From Cardinalis cardinalis (lineage: Eukaryota; Chordata; Aves; Passeriformes; Cardinalidae): DNA of 64,000 nucleotides. The notes under the pieces were generated by a model that saw nothing but the letters and a program-made list of their open reading frames with translations, was not told where the DNA came from and did not search any database. Position numbers and translations under genes: made by a program. The stretch covers positions 6,048,922 to 6,112,921 of the forward strand of contig JACDOX010000033.1 of NCBI GenBank assembly GCA_014549065.1, in the 5' to 3' direction. Shown piece after piece: positions 1 through 13,812 of the stretch (position 1 is its first letter; each line of letters opens with the position of its first letter).

Positions 1-910
1 CTCTTATTCAGAGAGAACTCCCATTGACTTCAAAGGGAATCCTGTCTACAGAAAAGCTTCAGAAATAGATGTACTGGCTCACAAGGCACTATAAAAACTT
101 TTTAGTCTCTTTAAAGAAGACTTATCTGTCAAAGATCCAACAGAGGTGTCCAACCAGCTGCAAGTCATGTCATTGAAATGACCAACACTGTAAAACCGTG
201 GGTGTAAGTAGTTAATTCTTGTCTATAGTAATGCAAGCAAGAGTTAGCAAGAGTCAGCAGTCAGAACTTTTCCATATTGTTCAGAGCACAAAAAGTGAAA
301 CTAGGCATGCTTCTGCATGGAGATGTAAAATTATCTTTTCCTGCTATTATCCTGGAGACACTGCAGCCTTAAAAACACACACATGTTGCTTCTGTGTTTT
401 CATATACTAAACCAATTCCTTTTATTCTGGGTACTGTTTCTTCTAGAAGCCTTTTAGAAGAGGCTTCCTTGTCGCAAATACCTGCCTAAATGGTAGCATA
501 AAAAAAATAGTTCAAAATAAGATGCTTCAAATAGAGGAAAGCCCTTGAATATTTGCTGCCAACAGGAGTCTCTTTCTTGCCAAGATAGCAGCATCCCCCA
601 GTGCAGAACAGGTCCTAAGATTCGCCTTATGGTGTGCAGCCATGTCTGCCCATGGACACCACCCTAGTGATTAANATAATCATAGTGGAGTTCTAAGGGT
701 TTCTAGAGATTTGGTTTTGAGCTGATAATGCAAGAATTTGAAGCTCTCTGAGGTCTTCCACATCTATGAGTNATTCAAGTTTTATGCACTACAATAGATT
801 TTACAAATAAGGCTATATTTTGGTCTATTTGGAAACTGGTAGCAAAGACTGAAATTTTAATCCATAGTAACACAGCCAGGAAAAACTCAGTAGTGCAGCT
901 TTAAGGGCTT

Positions 911-931
911 TGTTCCAACTTTGTTGGAACA
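911..931. repeat. Short hairpin, 9-bp arms and TTT loop
   Basis: TGTTCCAAC and GTTGGAACA flank TTT. It has no neighbouring feature. Confidence 0.85.
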
Positions 932-1283
932 CCTATTTGTGTGGGAAAGTTGCATCAATATTGCAGGGACAAAACTAAAAACACCCCACCATAGCCAGTT
1001 TTCATGTGTTGGTCTTAAGCTGTTGCCTTGAGAAGCAATGCCATTCTTCAGAGCTCTTACAAACACAGAGGTGCACTGAAATTCAGCTCAGATTTAATGG
1101 AAAACTNAGAACCTGTCTCTAGTTCTTTGTGCTTTGTCAAAGTTGCAGAGATAGATTGTTATGCTAGATATGATGGTTTACTATCATTGAGATCATGAGG
1201 GGAGAACTTTCTGAGAAGTTGTATAACTAGGAGTGGGAAGAAGACCACTCTAAATACAGAGCCCTTGACTCAATCCATTCAAG

Positions 1284-1364
1284 ACAAAAAGAAGGCAAGA
1301 AAGGAGGCAATAAGGAGAGAAAGAAGGAGAGGAAAAAAGGAGTGAAAGAAGGAGAAAGAAGAAA

Positions 1365-1408
<44 letters not shown>

Positions 1409-1492
1409 AANNNNNNNNNNNNNNNNNNNNNNNNNNNNNNNNNNNNNNNNNNNNNNNNNNNNNNNAGAAAGAAAGAAAGAAAGAAAGAAAAT
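1284..1492 (+). repeat. Purine-rich tract with AAAG/GAAA microsatellite and assembly gap
   Basis: Almost all bases on the + strand are A or G from about 1284. The tract becomes a clean GAAA repeat from about 1368 and is interrupted by 55 Ns at 1411-1465, then resumes to about 1490. The N run sits inside the repeat, so the true array length is unknown. Confidence 0.9.
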
Positions 1493-2390
1493 ACAAGAGC
1501 TCTCCCAGAGCCACAGTTTGTTGATGTTCAGGAAATGTTATAAGACATGTCTATTTGCTCAGGATAGCTATTATTCAGTGTACAGAGACTGGCTTAAGCC
1601 CCAGATTTAGCTGTTTGGATGCAGTTTGTTTCCATTGCTTGTCTCATCTGGAGGCGCAATGCAGTGCTGCTCTCATTGACCTTTTTATTACAGTAGACCT
1701 CCAAGGCTCAAATGGGGAAAACCCCCAANAGTTTAGTCTAAGAACATCTAGCACAAAAAGCAGGGGACACACAGAGTAAAGCCAGTTGCTCTTTNTATAG
1801 CTATTTAATTACAGCTTTTTTACTATTTATATTAAAAAGCCATGAGTTTTCTCTGTTGCTTTTTTGCCAAGACAGGTTTCTTTTGATGTCACACCAGAAT
1901 ACATATCCTGGAAACATCTGTAAAAATGCNCTGGAAACAGAGGTAAAAGAAACTGCTGAGAGAATGTATGCATTGGCTTTACTACACCAATGTGAAGAAA
2001 GAGGTTTGTCCNTTTTCCTCATTTCCTATTGGCAGTGTGCATTGGGATTTCAGGAAGATGTTCTCACGAAACTCTTGTGGCTCTGATGGGGTAGAACTGA
2101 GGAGCCATGAAGAAAAGTGGCATGTTGAAATGTGTTGTTTGCATTTTATCATGTAAAAGACTGAAANTTCTTTTTCCATCTTTCAAACCACAAAGGGATG
2201 CAATATCTTTTGGCAAAGTAGNACAACATGAGATGCACTTGTTGGTGATATCTGATTTCCTCTTCAAAAATGTACCACCTCTCCAGCATAACTAGTGGAT
2301 TAGTTGGAGTAGGGGATCTGCCACCAGAACTTAGTCTTCAAAACAGCTAAATGAACACTGGAGACAGCAGCAGATACTGCAGATCTTAAC

Positions 2391-2417
2391 CACACCCCCC
2401 CCACACCCCCCCCCCCC
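2391..2417 (+). repeat. Poly-C / CCCCA-rich low-complexity tract
   Basis: A run of C with two A interruptions (CACACCCCCCCCACACC followed by about 14 C). Length is likely variable. Confidence 0.85.
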
Positions 2418-5400
2418 GGACTAAGAGATAAATCACTTTGTTTCTAATTGCCAAGGGTATGTTCTTCTAACAGAGATGATGTAGCAGTATTTAGTGAGAG
2501 GAAGAGTTCCAGTGACAAAAGGGAATAATGATAACCCTTTCTTTTGGATGTGATGGCAGTATTTTAACAAGGGAATCCTCCAAGCTCTGTCTAAACTGTC
2601 TGTGTAGCATCCTAATTTCAGAACCTGGGCACTTGATGCTGAGGAGAAAGGACCATTTAATGTTCTGAGGAATTTTTATACCCACAGACATTAGTCCCTA
2701 GCTGTGGAAGAACACATTCCCTATGTAAGCCACGCTAGCTGGCCTGCAGTAGCCAGAAACTGTCGCTCCCATAGGAGGCAGTGTCAGCTGGAAGCTAAAA
2801 ACGAAGAGAAAGTCTGTTCTATTTTCTCAGGATAACACAGAAGTTGAACTTCATTGCTCACACCCTGCCTGTTCTCATGGGGGAAGCAAAGGCTTTACAG
2901 TGATCCAGACAGAAGGGGAAATGCTGAACAGCGAAGTGCAGACATTTGGGACATAAAGTTAGAAACAGTGATCTACAAGTAGATGTGTTGAACCCTTACA
3001 CCTTTNACATGCAATGTTCACCCCCAAGACAGATAATGTCAATCAAGTCCTGAGCTGTTATATGCTTACAGAAAGGTGAGTGCAGGAAAAACATTTGAAT
3101 TTAGAGAAGAAAATACACAAATCAAGATGGGAAATAAAGTCCAATTTGGTGATGAGAGGTTGCCAGATGAAGTTCCTACAAAACAAGAAGCAGCAACACC
3201 TGCATTTAGAGACTCACAGTGAAAGAGTGGCTGCCTGGGCTAATATGGCTAATATTGAGCTTCAGGANCTCAATAACCATGGAAACCTCAGTGAAAGGAA
3301 TGCATCTTCAATAAAATTCAGAAAAGAGAAGAAGAAAGGGTAATTGGAGAACNGTCAGACACAAAAATACATGTACTTCCTTCCCCAGAGATGCTTGTAA
3401 TACAAACAGGTTTTATTTTTAAACAAAAATATTCTTACTGGCATCTATAGGAAACTATTTGGTGCAAAGGCTTTGTAATATCTTTTATACAGTTGTCACA
3501 TATCTGCATTTATAAAGGCCTTGGTTTTAAAGACTTGTGGACAAATTAACTCTCAGTTTTCACTTATAGGTAATAAGAAATAATCTGTCTTCCTCACTTC
3601 TCTCAATAGCTTCAAAACCAATAAAAGCCATGTAAAAATAAGTAGCTCTGGAAGACTACAGCATGCCTTTCTAACTTGTATTTAATATGTATTGTNCTGT
3701 CCCTTATTAGGAGCCAAGTTTGTATTAGTGCTGTTCAAATACACCTCTTATTTCTATACTCAGTGAGGTCTGTGAGGGACACTGTCAGAAACTACAGATA
3801 AATAATGGTGGGGAAAGACCAGCTCTCTGCATCAGTTAATGAATAAAGCTCCGGGAGCAACAGAAGAAACAATGCATTTACCANGGCTAGAATTTAACTC
3901 TGTAACTTACCTTTCAATAAAAATTCATAACAAGGACAATAAAAATGGCAACAGAGAAACATTCTTCCCCTTTCTCTATTGTCATAACCTTTTGTTTGTT
4001 CAGCACTCATGTGTATCCAGCTGAGACCAGTAAGTTCACTTTCCTTTTGTTATGATCTTAACCAGATATAAACTGTAAGGTAGAATTCTGCACTAAACTT
4101 TTGCTTTGTTGATGAAATCTTTAAGCCTTACAATATTTGTTAAAGAACAACAGATAAGATTCTGTTTGCCAGGCATTTTTCAGGTAGTAGCTGGATTAAA
4201 TAAATTTGTTCAGAAGTGGCTGTCTTCAGTCTCTGCTGATCAGTAAGTGTTCCTCTGAACAGCTATTCCCCACCTAGGGAGGAAACCTTGCACTGTCCCA
4301 TTACTGCCCAAAATCAAAGAAATTACATTAATGACAAGTTTGGTTGCTGAGAATCTGAGAATCACCATCTTCTTGCTTAGNGTTGTAAAAATAAACTAAA
4401 CTCTCCGCATTCGTTGCTGCATTACTGCAATGATGTTACCAACAACAACATTAATCTCCCACAACACTCCATAAAGGTCCAGTTTTACCATCCACTAAGT
4501 GTTCATCTTACAGAGATGGGAAAAATTTCATCATCTTTGCCCTTCGCACTGAGGGTATTTACTATGTACAGAGATGCCTCTGGAGATGGCAGGAAGGGGT
4601 CCTAAAATTCCCATCTCCCAGGTCTTTGTCAAAGAGGCTCACAGTTAATGTGGTAATAGTTAGCAAGTTCTGTGTCTTATGTGTTCACATCATAGAATCT
4701 ATTTTCANACAAATCTTTAATCAACTGGTTATGTCCCCAGACATAACAGTCCCTGTAGGTTGAGAAGAAATCAGGGTCTTTGAAAGGTGAGTATAACTGA
4801 GCTATGTGTGCTGAATCTGGTTTGTACGATTAAGTATTTTCTGGCTCATTAATACCTGTACTGTTGAATGCAGACTAGGGCTGTTGCTAAAGATGTTGAA
4901 TGCATGGCTGTTGCTGTATATTTTGGAATAGAGGACAAGTGCCTATACCATTTCAGTTGTTGTATGTCTAGCCAACATCACTGTGAAAAGTGCAAATTAC
5001 AGGAGCCACAAGGTCTTTAGCTTGGAGCNTAATCTAATGGGTTGTTGTAAAGTCTGTGCCTTGCTCAGGCAGTTTACTGAAGGCAGCCCCAGGGAACATA
5101 GTTAACGTACCCAGTTTCATGGTATTGTGTAGATCTCTCATTGCTCTAAAACCTGCAGCCTGTAGGATTTTCTTTGAGTTCTCTTGATTCTTGGAATCTT
5201 CCAGACACAAGTCCCTAGGGAGCCAACAGTGCCAAACAGCTTTCTCATCTTCTACCTATCCTCACACTGATGCATCAGAAGAACATCAATATTTTCTACA
5301 TTGGAAGTCTGAGTAATGAGCTGTGCCTTCTTCAACAGAACTTGGCTGGGTCAAAAGTTCATATGCAAGAGCATACTTTGACTGCCATCCTCCTCCTCCT

Positions 5401-8278
5401 CCTGCAGGGAATGCCTCATTCTGCAGGGACTCTGGTGGTGTCAACTGCATCCTTTGGATGCCTGCTACTTACAAAACTCTCTAGATCAGCCATGCACTGC
5501 TACATTCACAGATTATAAATAGTTTCCATTTTTGCAGAACAGTCTTTCAATTACTCATTAATTTGGGCTCCATGATCCACTTTCCTGCATGGCCAATCTG
5601 GTCCGTGGTTAAAGGAAGATGTTCCCTTACAAGCAGAGCTTGTTAGGACAAATTCCTCATATTTATTCCCCTTACTGACATCTTCAAGATGGTGAAGAGA
5701 AATTGAGCCTGAGAAGCCAAAGAGGCAGCCTGGGACCTTCTTTACAACAGATATGATGTCAAAGTGCACCAGCAAAAAAGTCCTATNAAGATGCCCCATC
5801 CTGGAACCTGCCATGTGGCAGGTATTGTGAATAAGAGAATGAAGAACCTGTTTAAATTTAAGGACCTGCTTGAAGAAGCCATGCAGAAGAATTTTAGGAC
5901 AAGTCTTGTGCTCCATGGAAAAAAGAGTTCTTGTGGTTGTGATGTATGGAAATTATCCTCATTTATCAAGATAAGAGCTGTAAGGTTTTTGTGTTTTAAG
6001 GATTGCTGTTATCAGTATCCCAGGTGGCTAAATCTTGAAAAGCAGTAATGAGTATGCAGGATGTTTGGTTTAGTTAGCAAACCAACTTAATTTATGTAAT
6101 CCACTAAAAAAATATCTCCTTGGCCTGTTTGCTCAAGGGACTGTGAATGTGAGCCCATTATTCAAGACTGACGACCATTACTGTTAACACTTAGGAGATG
6201 TGTAAAATAAGTGTCTATAATGATTTCTTGCTTCACTTATTAAAGTTTTAATATCTCCTTAGTAAGTCTGAATACAGCCCTNATGCCAAATTAACCCTGG
6301 CTTTATGTCACTAGTATGCAATCAACAAAAAGAGCAACAAGTGTCAAGGCAGGTAAGCAGCCTTTATAGTAAACAGTTCAGCTTAGAAGATGTGCATGTT
6401 TTTCTTTAAACACAGAGTAATGGTAAATGGTAAACACAAAGTCACCCAAAAACCTACANCCAGCCACCCACTCACCCTTTGCCAGACTTCTGACTGTTGT
6501 CAGGACCTACCCCTGAAGAAGCATACAAGATTGTAGCCTTCATTTTATTGCTATTTGCATGGCAATTACTAATCCTGAAGCTGCCATATGGCCCTGGCTG
6601 CCCATTCTTTTTCCAGATGGACTTGAATTATAGGCAGCAATTTTGTCTGCCCAGTTTCTCACAGACTTAAGCAACAAAGATTCTGCAGCTCATATGGACC
6701 CTCATTGATTAGTTAGCATCTGAGCACCTTCCAAAACACTTCCTTAAAAGATTCTAACCTTCCTTTTGAAGTCCATGGAAATTTGCTGCAGTCAAGCATG
6801 TGGAAGAATGTGAGCAACTAGACAAGCCTGACATGCAGAAAAAGAGGTAAGTCAGTCATCTACACTTTTTAGAAAAATATGTTTGCTTTCCAGGTAAGTC
6901 TGAGAACCACCTTCATGAGACATCAACCTTTACAAGTGAAATCGAGGGTGACTGACAGGATAGGCTCTATCTCCACACAGGTTCTCCAAGTGCTGTGTGG
7001 CATCTAATAGGAGAATTTCAACTTTAGAAATTTGACAATACTCTTACTGGTCCCTCTGGAGCTTTCTCCGTACTTTTCAGCAACAAAAAATGTTTTCTCT
7101 ATGATAAATACATCAGCTTGAAGCCCAAATAAAATGGAGATTCTCCAAATGATACAACCTTACACAAACTCCTCTCTAGCAGGTGATCCTTACATCAACT
7201 GTCATCACTACCCTGAGGTAGAATGCAGCTTTTCCTAGGGAAAAAAAATCAGAGTCAATACACTGCTTTTTCTGTTTTAAGTAGGCCTAGCATGCTACAG
7301 AAANACTCCATTTCTCTTGAGATCTTCCACTCAGTGGTGCTGGTTCATTTATTTATTTGTACATAGACACAGAAGAACACACGTCCCAGGATTGCAGTAT
7401 CTCTTCCACCTAGAAAGATATGATCCTGGCACAGACTAAATGTAAATAACATGGGAGCAAACACCAGCCTCTCCCTGCCAACAAGAACACAGATAACACA
7501 AAATCACCAGTCCCAGGCTGCCTCCCCAGCTGCACTCTGTTCCCATTAGTGAACAATGGGGCCCTCGCTTCTCCCAGCAGCATGGAATGGCTCCTGAAAG
7601 CATTCAAAACACAGAGATTTGCCACTTCTAGGGCAGAGATTCCAGCTCTTTTGGGCCAAAGACATGCTTCAGTTTGTAGTCTCATTAGAGAAGGAACTGT
7701 GTGGACATATTGGCACTCAAGGCTTCTCAGTAAANATCAAAATTATCAACAAGTGCCTTCACTTAGCAATGTTTATCCCAGAATATTGGTTCATACTTTT
7801 AAATAGGACCAGCCTCAGNTGTCACTGCAGCCCACCACATTTTTCTATCACATACCTGACTGCTTCCCAAAACTCCTTGGTCACAGAATGTCATTGTGAG
7901 TCTCCCACAGCACCAGCCACTTCCACGCCCTCATCCAGCCTGTGCTAGGACATTTGGAGCAAATGCATTACTGTAAATTGATGTTGTTGCATTATTACAG
8001 ATCAGGCATCATGAAGTGGATACAGTGGTGAGGCTAGCAGTGGTTAAAATGCTCAATAATGCTAATTGCATGGGTGAACATTTCTTTAATATGGACAAGA
8101 CTGAATGACCAAATTAAAATACAGGTGATTATAAACACTCTTGGACTTTGTCTATGCATAAAGAGACATCCTGATGGGTCTGGGAAAAAGGCAGTGAGGA
8201 GCTGTGCAGGCAGGCAAAGAGGTTTTTTTCTTTTTTATTTTCCTTTTCATTGCAATTTTGTATTATTTTTTTCCAGTT

Positions 8279-8410
8279 GTTAAACTGTTCTTATCTCAAC
8301 ACATGAGTTGCCTCACTTTTACCTTTCCAGCTCTCTTTCCCATCCTGCTGAGGGGGAATGAGTGAGTGGCTGTAGGGTGGTAGATTNTTGGCTGGAGTTA
8401 AACCATGACA
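8279..8410 (-). mobile_element. Solo LTR 5' fragment, bird ERV-type family (copy 1)
   Basis: Read on the minus strand, the fragment starts TGTCATGGTTTAACTCCAGC at 8410 and ends near GTTGAGATAAGAACAGTTTA. The latter part aligns with the copies at 24.1 kb and 44.4 kb through a shared block: GAARGGTAAAAG, then a spacer, then CTCATG, then TGAGATAA, then AGTTTAA. TG at the terminus fits an LTR end. I recognise this as a common avian endogenous retrovirus LTR type but do not assign a repeat-library name. Only about the first 130 bp is present. Confidence 0.7.
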
Positions 8411-8631
8411 GGCTGTTAGATTAAATTGGCTTTTTGAAACTGATGGAGCTTTATGTCTGAACATAAANCTGGTGCTCTCCTGTTCAACTTGCACATGCTC
8501 ACGTGGGTACAAGCTGAATGGGTGTAGCCAGTAAAAGGAGATTTAAACTCCAACAAATCAAGGAGGTCATGCTGATTTCATTCATTATTTCCATTTATGT
8601 TAAACTGGTGAAACTTCAATGACCATACAAG

Positions 8632-8665
8632 TGAAGAGAAGAAGAAGAGAAGAGGAAGAGAAGAC
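8632..8665 (+). repeat. GA-rich (GAAGA)n low-complexity tract
   Basis: A short run of GAAGA/GAGAA units, purine-only on the + strand. Confidence 0.8.
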
Positions 8666-11600
8666 CTAGTTCTGCTGGATTTGGTAATATGGGGTATTGC
8701 ATTCCAGTCTGCCAAAGCTTTCCAGCAGTAGGAAGAAGTTCCTATCAGTTTCTGCCAGTCCACCTCTGAAGCTGTGTTTGTTTGCTAGCTGCTTAGGCAT
8801 GGGATTGTTTTCCCTCTGTCATGGTGTCTGACAGAATGGTTATGGATCAGAAAAAGCCACATCACACAGCTGGCCCTGGAAGAAACTCCTAAGTTGCTTC
8901 CAGGGAGCTCAGCCTGGGACCACAGACAGAGAATTCCATAAAGCTGTGAGTATTCCTGTCTTGAATCCGGGCAGGAATACTTTACCCCAGCCTGCCTAGG
9001 CACACAGACAGGCTGTTGGAGTCAGCTCCTGCACACTGATGTCTGTACACAGTGACAAATCTGCTCTTTTTTTTAAACCTGAAAGAAGTTCCTGTACACA
9101 GCAAACTGTGTTCACCTGGAGCACTGAATTCAAGGCTCCATGGACTCTGAGGAACAGAGTTACTCATCCCCTGCTCTCCAGAGCTGTGCTGCCAAGTCTG
9201 AATACCCCTTGATGGGCAGACACAGAAACTGAAGTGATCTGGATCCGGTCATGAATCCCCCTGGATTTCTCCACTGGGTTACTCATGCAGTCAGAGCAGG
9301 AGAGCAGAATACACTGGAGAAAAACTCATTGCATAGACAGGGAAGGGCAAAGAGAGCAGCTCTGTACCTTTCTTAGCCCCTGATCTGCAGCCACAGGATA
9401 TGCAAGGTCTAGCCATGGCTCTGCCTCCCCAGCTGCACGTGAGCTGATGAAGGGAGGAATACAGGGACCAAATTGTGTCTTTCAAGGCAGGTGACAAAGA
9501 GTTTTGAGGGAAATGGCAGGCAGATAAGCCAGTCATCAGCCCTCGGCAGTTGCTTCATAAAGAATATAATCAGTGCAGAATGATCTACTGCAAAGAGAAA
9601 AATGGAACAATAAAATTTTTGGAAATCTGCAAGCTATAGGGTTCACTTTTAATCCTAAANTGTGGATAAAAGGAGTGCATGAAATGTTTGAAGAGGAGCT
9701 GAAAAAGAGTTTCAGATGAAACAGATGCTCTGAGATCTGGAGTGCCTCCTGCTATAAAAATCTCAGCAACATACTGCGGTGAGACCTCTGANGCAGCTTA
9801 TCATGAATGTAATTCTCTGTTGCTTGAGCACTGAGTTGAATTAGTTCACCTCANGTGAGCTGAGGGGCAGGAAAGAAATGCCTGCTGCCTTCTATACCAT
9901 CTTTCATTTAAGGCATTTACACAATCAAGACTATGATAGACTAGTGNCTGTGATGCCAGCTCTGAAGCTGATCTGCGCTGCTATAAATTACTCCTGCAAC
10001 AAGAAAGGATGCAGCANAAAAATGTGATGATATAAATGCTCTGCTGCTTGTTTCTCAGGGCTGCTTGGTCACTTTGCTGTGCTATGGCTGCTTACCCCCT
10101 TCCACACCATCTGCCCTGTGTCCCTGGCTCCTAGGGTGAAGCAGGCACACATGCTGGTTTGGCACTTGCTACCCTCCTTTGTCTGCCTTCTCACTTTGGC
10201 ATGTGCTGGTCTACATTCCTCCTATTAATGCTATTATTTGCTAATACCATTAATACCACCTTCTCCCCTTTTCTGCCCAAAGATATTTACTGAAAGCAAT
10301 TCTTTTGGAACTCAAGTTTTTCCTTGGTAGCTAGAAGGTTCTTTGAAGAACATTTAAAAGAAATATTTTGCCCTTTAATATCTTCAGCTATGTCTCTGTG
10401 CTCAGTGAAAATTGCTAGCAGCGTTCCAGAGCCAATTCCTGGCAATTCAGGAGGCCCATAGAGGCAAGCAAGATTTCTAGACAAGAAGCAGCCTGTATCT
10501 TTCTTCATTAGAGACTATGACTGGCTNTTGTTACTCCAATGATTTTTTGCTCTGTTGCGGTTCTATGTAATATCTGCATTGCTAGGACTTGGTGCTTTGC
10601 AATTTATAGGTGTTCCCAATTTTTCAGGCTTGTCTTTAGTTCTGGAGTTGCAAAGAATACTTATTGTGCCTGAGAAACAGAAAATGGGATTCTGTCAANT
10701 TTCAGTATTTGAATTTATGAACTTAGCCAAAATTGGCTGCATGCCTGTCATTGCAATGCATCCCACTGCATAAAATGATTGCAAACTTCTCCATGCAACC
10801 CTACTCCATGAGTATATATATGTGCATGACACTATATCCTTTATTACTTATGAAAAACACATCAATATNTTATTAATAAGCAGACATTGATTTTTACTGA
10901 GAACATAAAGATTTATGGAAGAAGGCAGAGCTGTGTGGCAGAAACTATGACAGCAGTTTCTAAAAAATCTATGGAATATTTTACATTTGAAATACAGAAA
11001 AAAAATTCCATTCAAAGTGAATTCAAATAGACAGTCCTTTGAGGAANATAGATTTCTTCTGGTATCAAGCAAAGGTGAATTTTAAAGACAGCAGGTTTGA
11101 AACAGAATGAAACTCTGTCCNAATTTGAACACAAGTGGCTTCCTTTTATTTTATGGAGATATTCAAGGAGGCTCTCAGTGGAGTTAGGAGAGTAGAGGCT
11201 AACATCTGTGCAATGGCCCTGAGGCAAAAGGACTACACCAAGCAAACAGGGAGATGTAGCCCTGTCAGGAGCACAGGAAGACCCTGCTGTTGTTTGCTGT
11301 AGGAAAAGGTTACTCAAAGTGGACTGATTTGGGTCTGCTGGTAACAGCAGGAAGCAGAAGCTGTAATAAGGACAGATTGGAGGGTTCCCTGTCTGTGCTA
11401 CACTATCTGGAACTAGGGATTCTAGCAGTGTNTGGGAAGTACTTATTTTCCAGTGTCAGTCTACTTTTACCCTGACACACAAGGTAAATCTTGGGACTGA
11501 TTTAGAAATTGTGGTATAGCAAACACCCCAGCAGATAGCTCATACAGAGGAAATGCCCAGCCTTCATTCTCCATGACATCATGCTCAACAATTGTCAAGA

Positions 11601-13650
11601 GCAGGTAGGGAAACATCCTACAGACACATCGTACATCCCAGATACTATGGAAGAAGAACAAATTTGATCCATCCAGCTGATTTCCTCCTGTACTGCCTGT
11701 ATTCATAAAGCTGGCAGAATACTCAGACTGTGGTGATGTGTGCTTCTGCTCATGTGGGAGCTATATAAAAGGATAAAGGGACTTAATGTGTTTGAAGTAC
11801 TTTGCTTTTTATTGAAAAGGTCCTATAATTTGGCAAGGGGAAGAGAGCAAGAACTGGAATGGTTTTAGAGATAAAATATGTCAAACTGAGAAAGTTCTGG
11901 TGATTTTATTTGTAGCTCTTAATAATTAGCTGTTTCTATCTTTACAATTAATTCTTTGTCAGCATTACTACAAATGCCTTCAATTTCTTCACTGTCCCTC
12001 AATGGACTCCAGCTCATTAATATGCAGCTTTAAGCAAGTATCAGAGCTGTCATGCATTTCAAATNTCCCCTAGGAAGCTTTTTAAAATTGTGAGTAAGAC
12101 CTGATACTGAGACTTATTAGCACCAAACCTGGAAACAAAGCTTCTGTGCANGCAGCGATGACTCTTCAAGTTACAGTTGCTGTCACCTTTTTTATCCTGA
12201 AATTTTTAAAAAATATGAATACCTCAAGGCACTTCTTTGATGCAGCCAACATTTCCAGCTCTTATAAACTGCTGTTTGTGGATAAACTGGGCTTGTGCCA
12301 GCATCTCAGATTTGAGTGATGAAGCTGAACTTNGAGGTCAGATTTAATTGCACTCACACTGAGAAATACTCAGAAGAAATCTACTGAAGGCAGCAGAGAA
12401 ATAGTACACCATGGCAAACACACTGCAGTANGGTGGAGAGACTGGAAGGTTTTATACTTGCTAAAAGACAGGTCATAACAGTCCACAGATGTGTCATACC
12501 TAGATTGAGATCAAAATCCAGCCACAATGCTTTGAGACCAGCTTTAGCTTGAACCTCTGACACTTAAACCTGCATCCAAGGGCTTTGGCTCTTGCCCATT
12601 TACTCATAAATGTCAGAACAGCCCCATGTTTTCATCTCTGTCTCAAATTAAGAACAACAATCAGTCTAACTTCTGAACTGCTAGCATAAATGATTTACCA
12701 GGACTAAGGTTAAGGCAGATTCCCATGACTACTGGCTACAATGACAGAAGAAATGAGTGAACTCGAGAGCTGTGGAGCTGCCTGCCATTGCCATGTTGGT
12801 GATTCTGCTCATCATCTTTCATTAGTGGAGTGTAAGGTTTTTGTGACAGGAAACCAAACCAACTTCCACATTAGAGAGCCTAAAGAGAGAGAGAAAGCCA
12901 TACCTCAATGCTTCTCAGAGAGAAAACCGTTAGCCTAGAGAAAGGGTTCTTAGCAGAGCTTCTTGCTGGAGTGATACTATTGTGTCCCATACTTGCTTCA
13001 GCACGAAATAACAAGTATGGGAAAGATTTTAGCAGCAAAATACCTCAAAATAGAAAATTTGGAATATCTCTCATCTTCCAAAATTNTTCACAATTCAATA
13101 AAGTCTTTCTTGAAAACTAGTGCCAGTAAATACTGACACCTGTCAGGAAGGAGAGCTGATGAGACAGCAACAGAGCTATTGACCAGCAGTTACAAACCTG
13201 CAAGCTGTGAGAGGTGCTCTCCATACGCACCTTAACNTGTCCCACAAACGTGAGACACGAGGAAATGCACATTCGCCACTGAGACTCGTCAGGCTCAAAA
13301 CTCAATTTCACCATGTCCTGAAGNCCTCATTTCCTGGCTGGAGGTGTTCTGCCTTTTCACCAGACATGACCTTACTTCTCCNCCTCAAACCACACTCAGC
13401 CATGAGCTACGGACTGAGAAAGCCATCCTCCTCAAGATCCTGCCACGTGGAAGGCATTCCTTTCTGTCCTGCTGGGCTACTCCATCTGCTCCAGCACCCC
13501 TTCACCCGCGCTGCTGGCAGGCGCCCTACCGGGGCCNTGAGTGAGAGCCCATCTCGTTTGGGGCGATGCCGGAGCCCTCACCCAGCCGGGCTCTNAGAGT
13601 CCTGGGAGGAGTTCCGCCTGAGGAGAGGCGCAACCCATTGCCACCGTGCT

Positions 13651-13720
13651 CGGAGGAGCCGCAGGCAGGGCGGTTCTCCGGAGGAGCCGCAGGCGGGGGT
13701 TCCCCGGAGGAGGGGCAGTG
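13651..13720. repeat. GC-rich minisatellite, 28-bp unit, about 2.5 copies
   Basis: The unit starting CGGAGGAGCCGCAGGC occurs at 13651 and again at 13679. A third, diverged start, CGGAGGAGGGGCAG, lies at 13705. It lies immediately before the hexamer array in the upstream CpG island. Confidence 0.75.
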
Positions 13721-13784
13721 CCCGTCCCNGTCCCNNTCCCNGTCCCNNTCCCNNTCCCNGTCCCGNTCCCGNTCCCGATCCCGG
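13721..13784. repeat. CCNGTC hexanucleotide array
   Basis: About ten 6-bp units of the form CC(C/N)(G/N)TC run in register, ending at CCGATCCCGG. Ns fall repeatedly at positions 3 and 4 of the unit. This suggests unresolved variation between units or alleles, or poor base quality in a GC-rich array. Confidence 0.85.
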
Positions 13785-13812
13785 CGCGGCCGCCGCTCCC
13801 TCCCGCGCGCTG

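Larger units (their letters stand above)
1..13429. other. Intergenic region left of KIF26B
   Basis: This is AT-rich, CpG-poor DNA with no supported exon. All open frames are at most 121 codons, match no family I recognise and are within chance expectation. It contains the AAAG microsatellite, a poly-C tract, a GA-rich tract at 8632-8665, an LTR fragment at 8279-8410 and a small hairpin at 911-931. In mammals EFCAB2 lies upstream of KIF26B, but I could not find its exons here. Confidence 0.6.

Noticed and set aside
1227..1524. ORFs rich in Phe/Leu/Ser or Lys/Glu
   Set aside because: They are translations of the AAAG microsatellite and the N gap.
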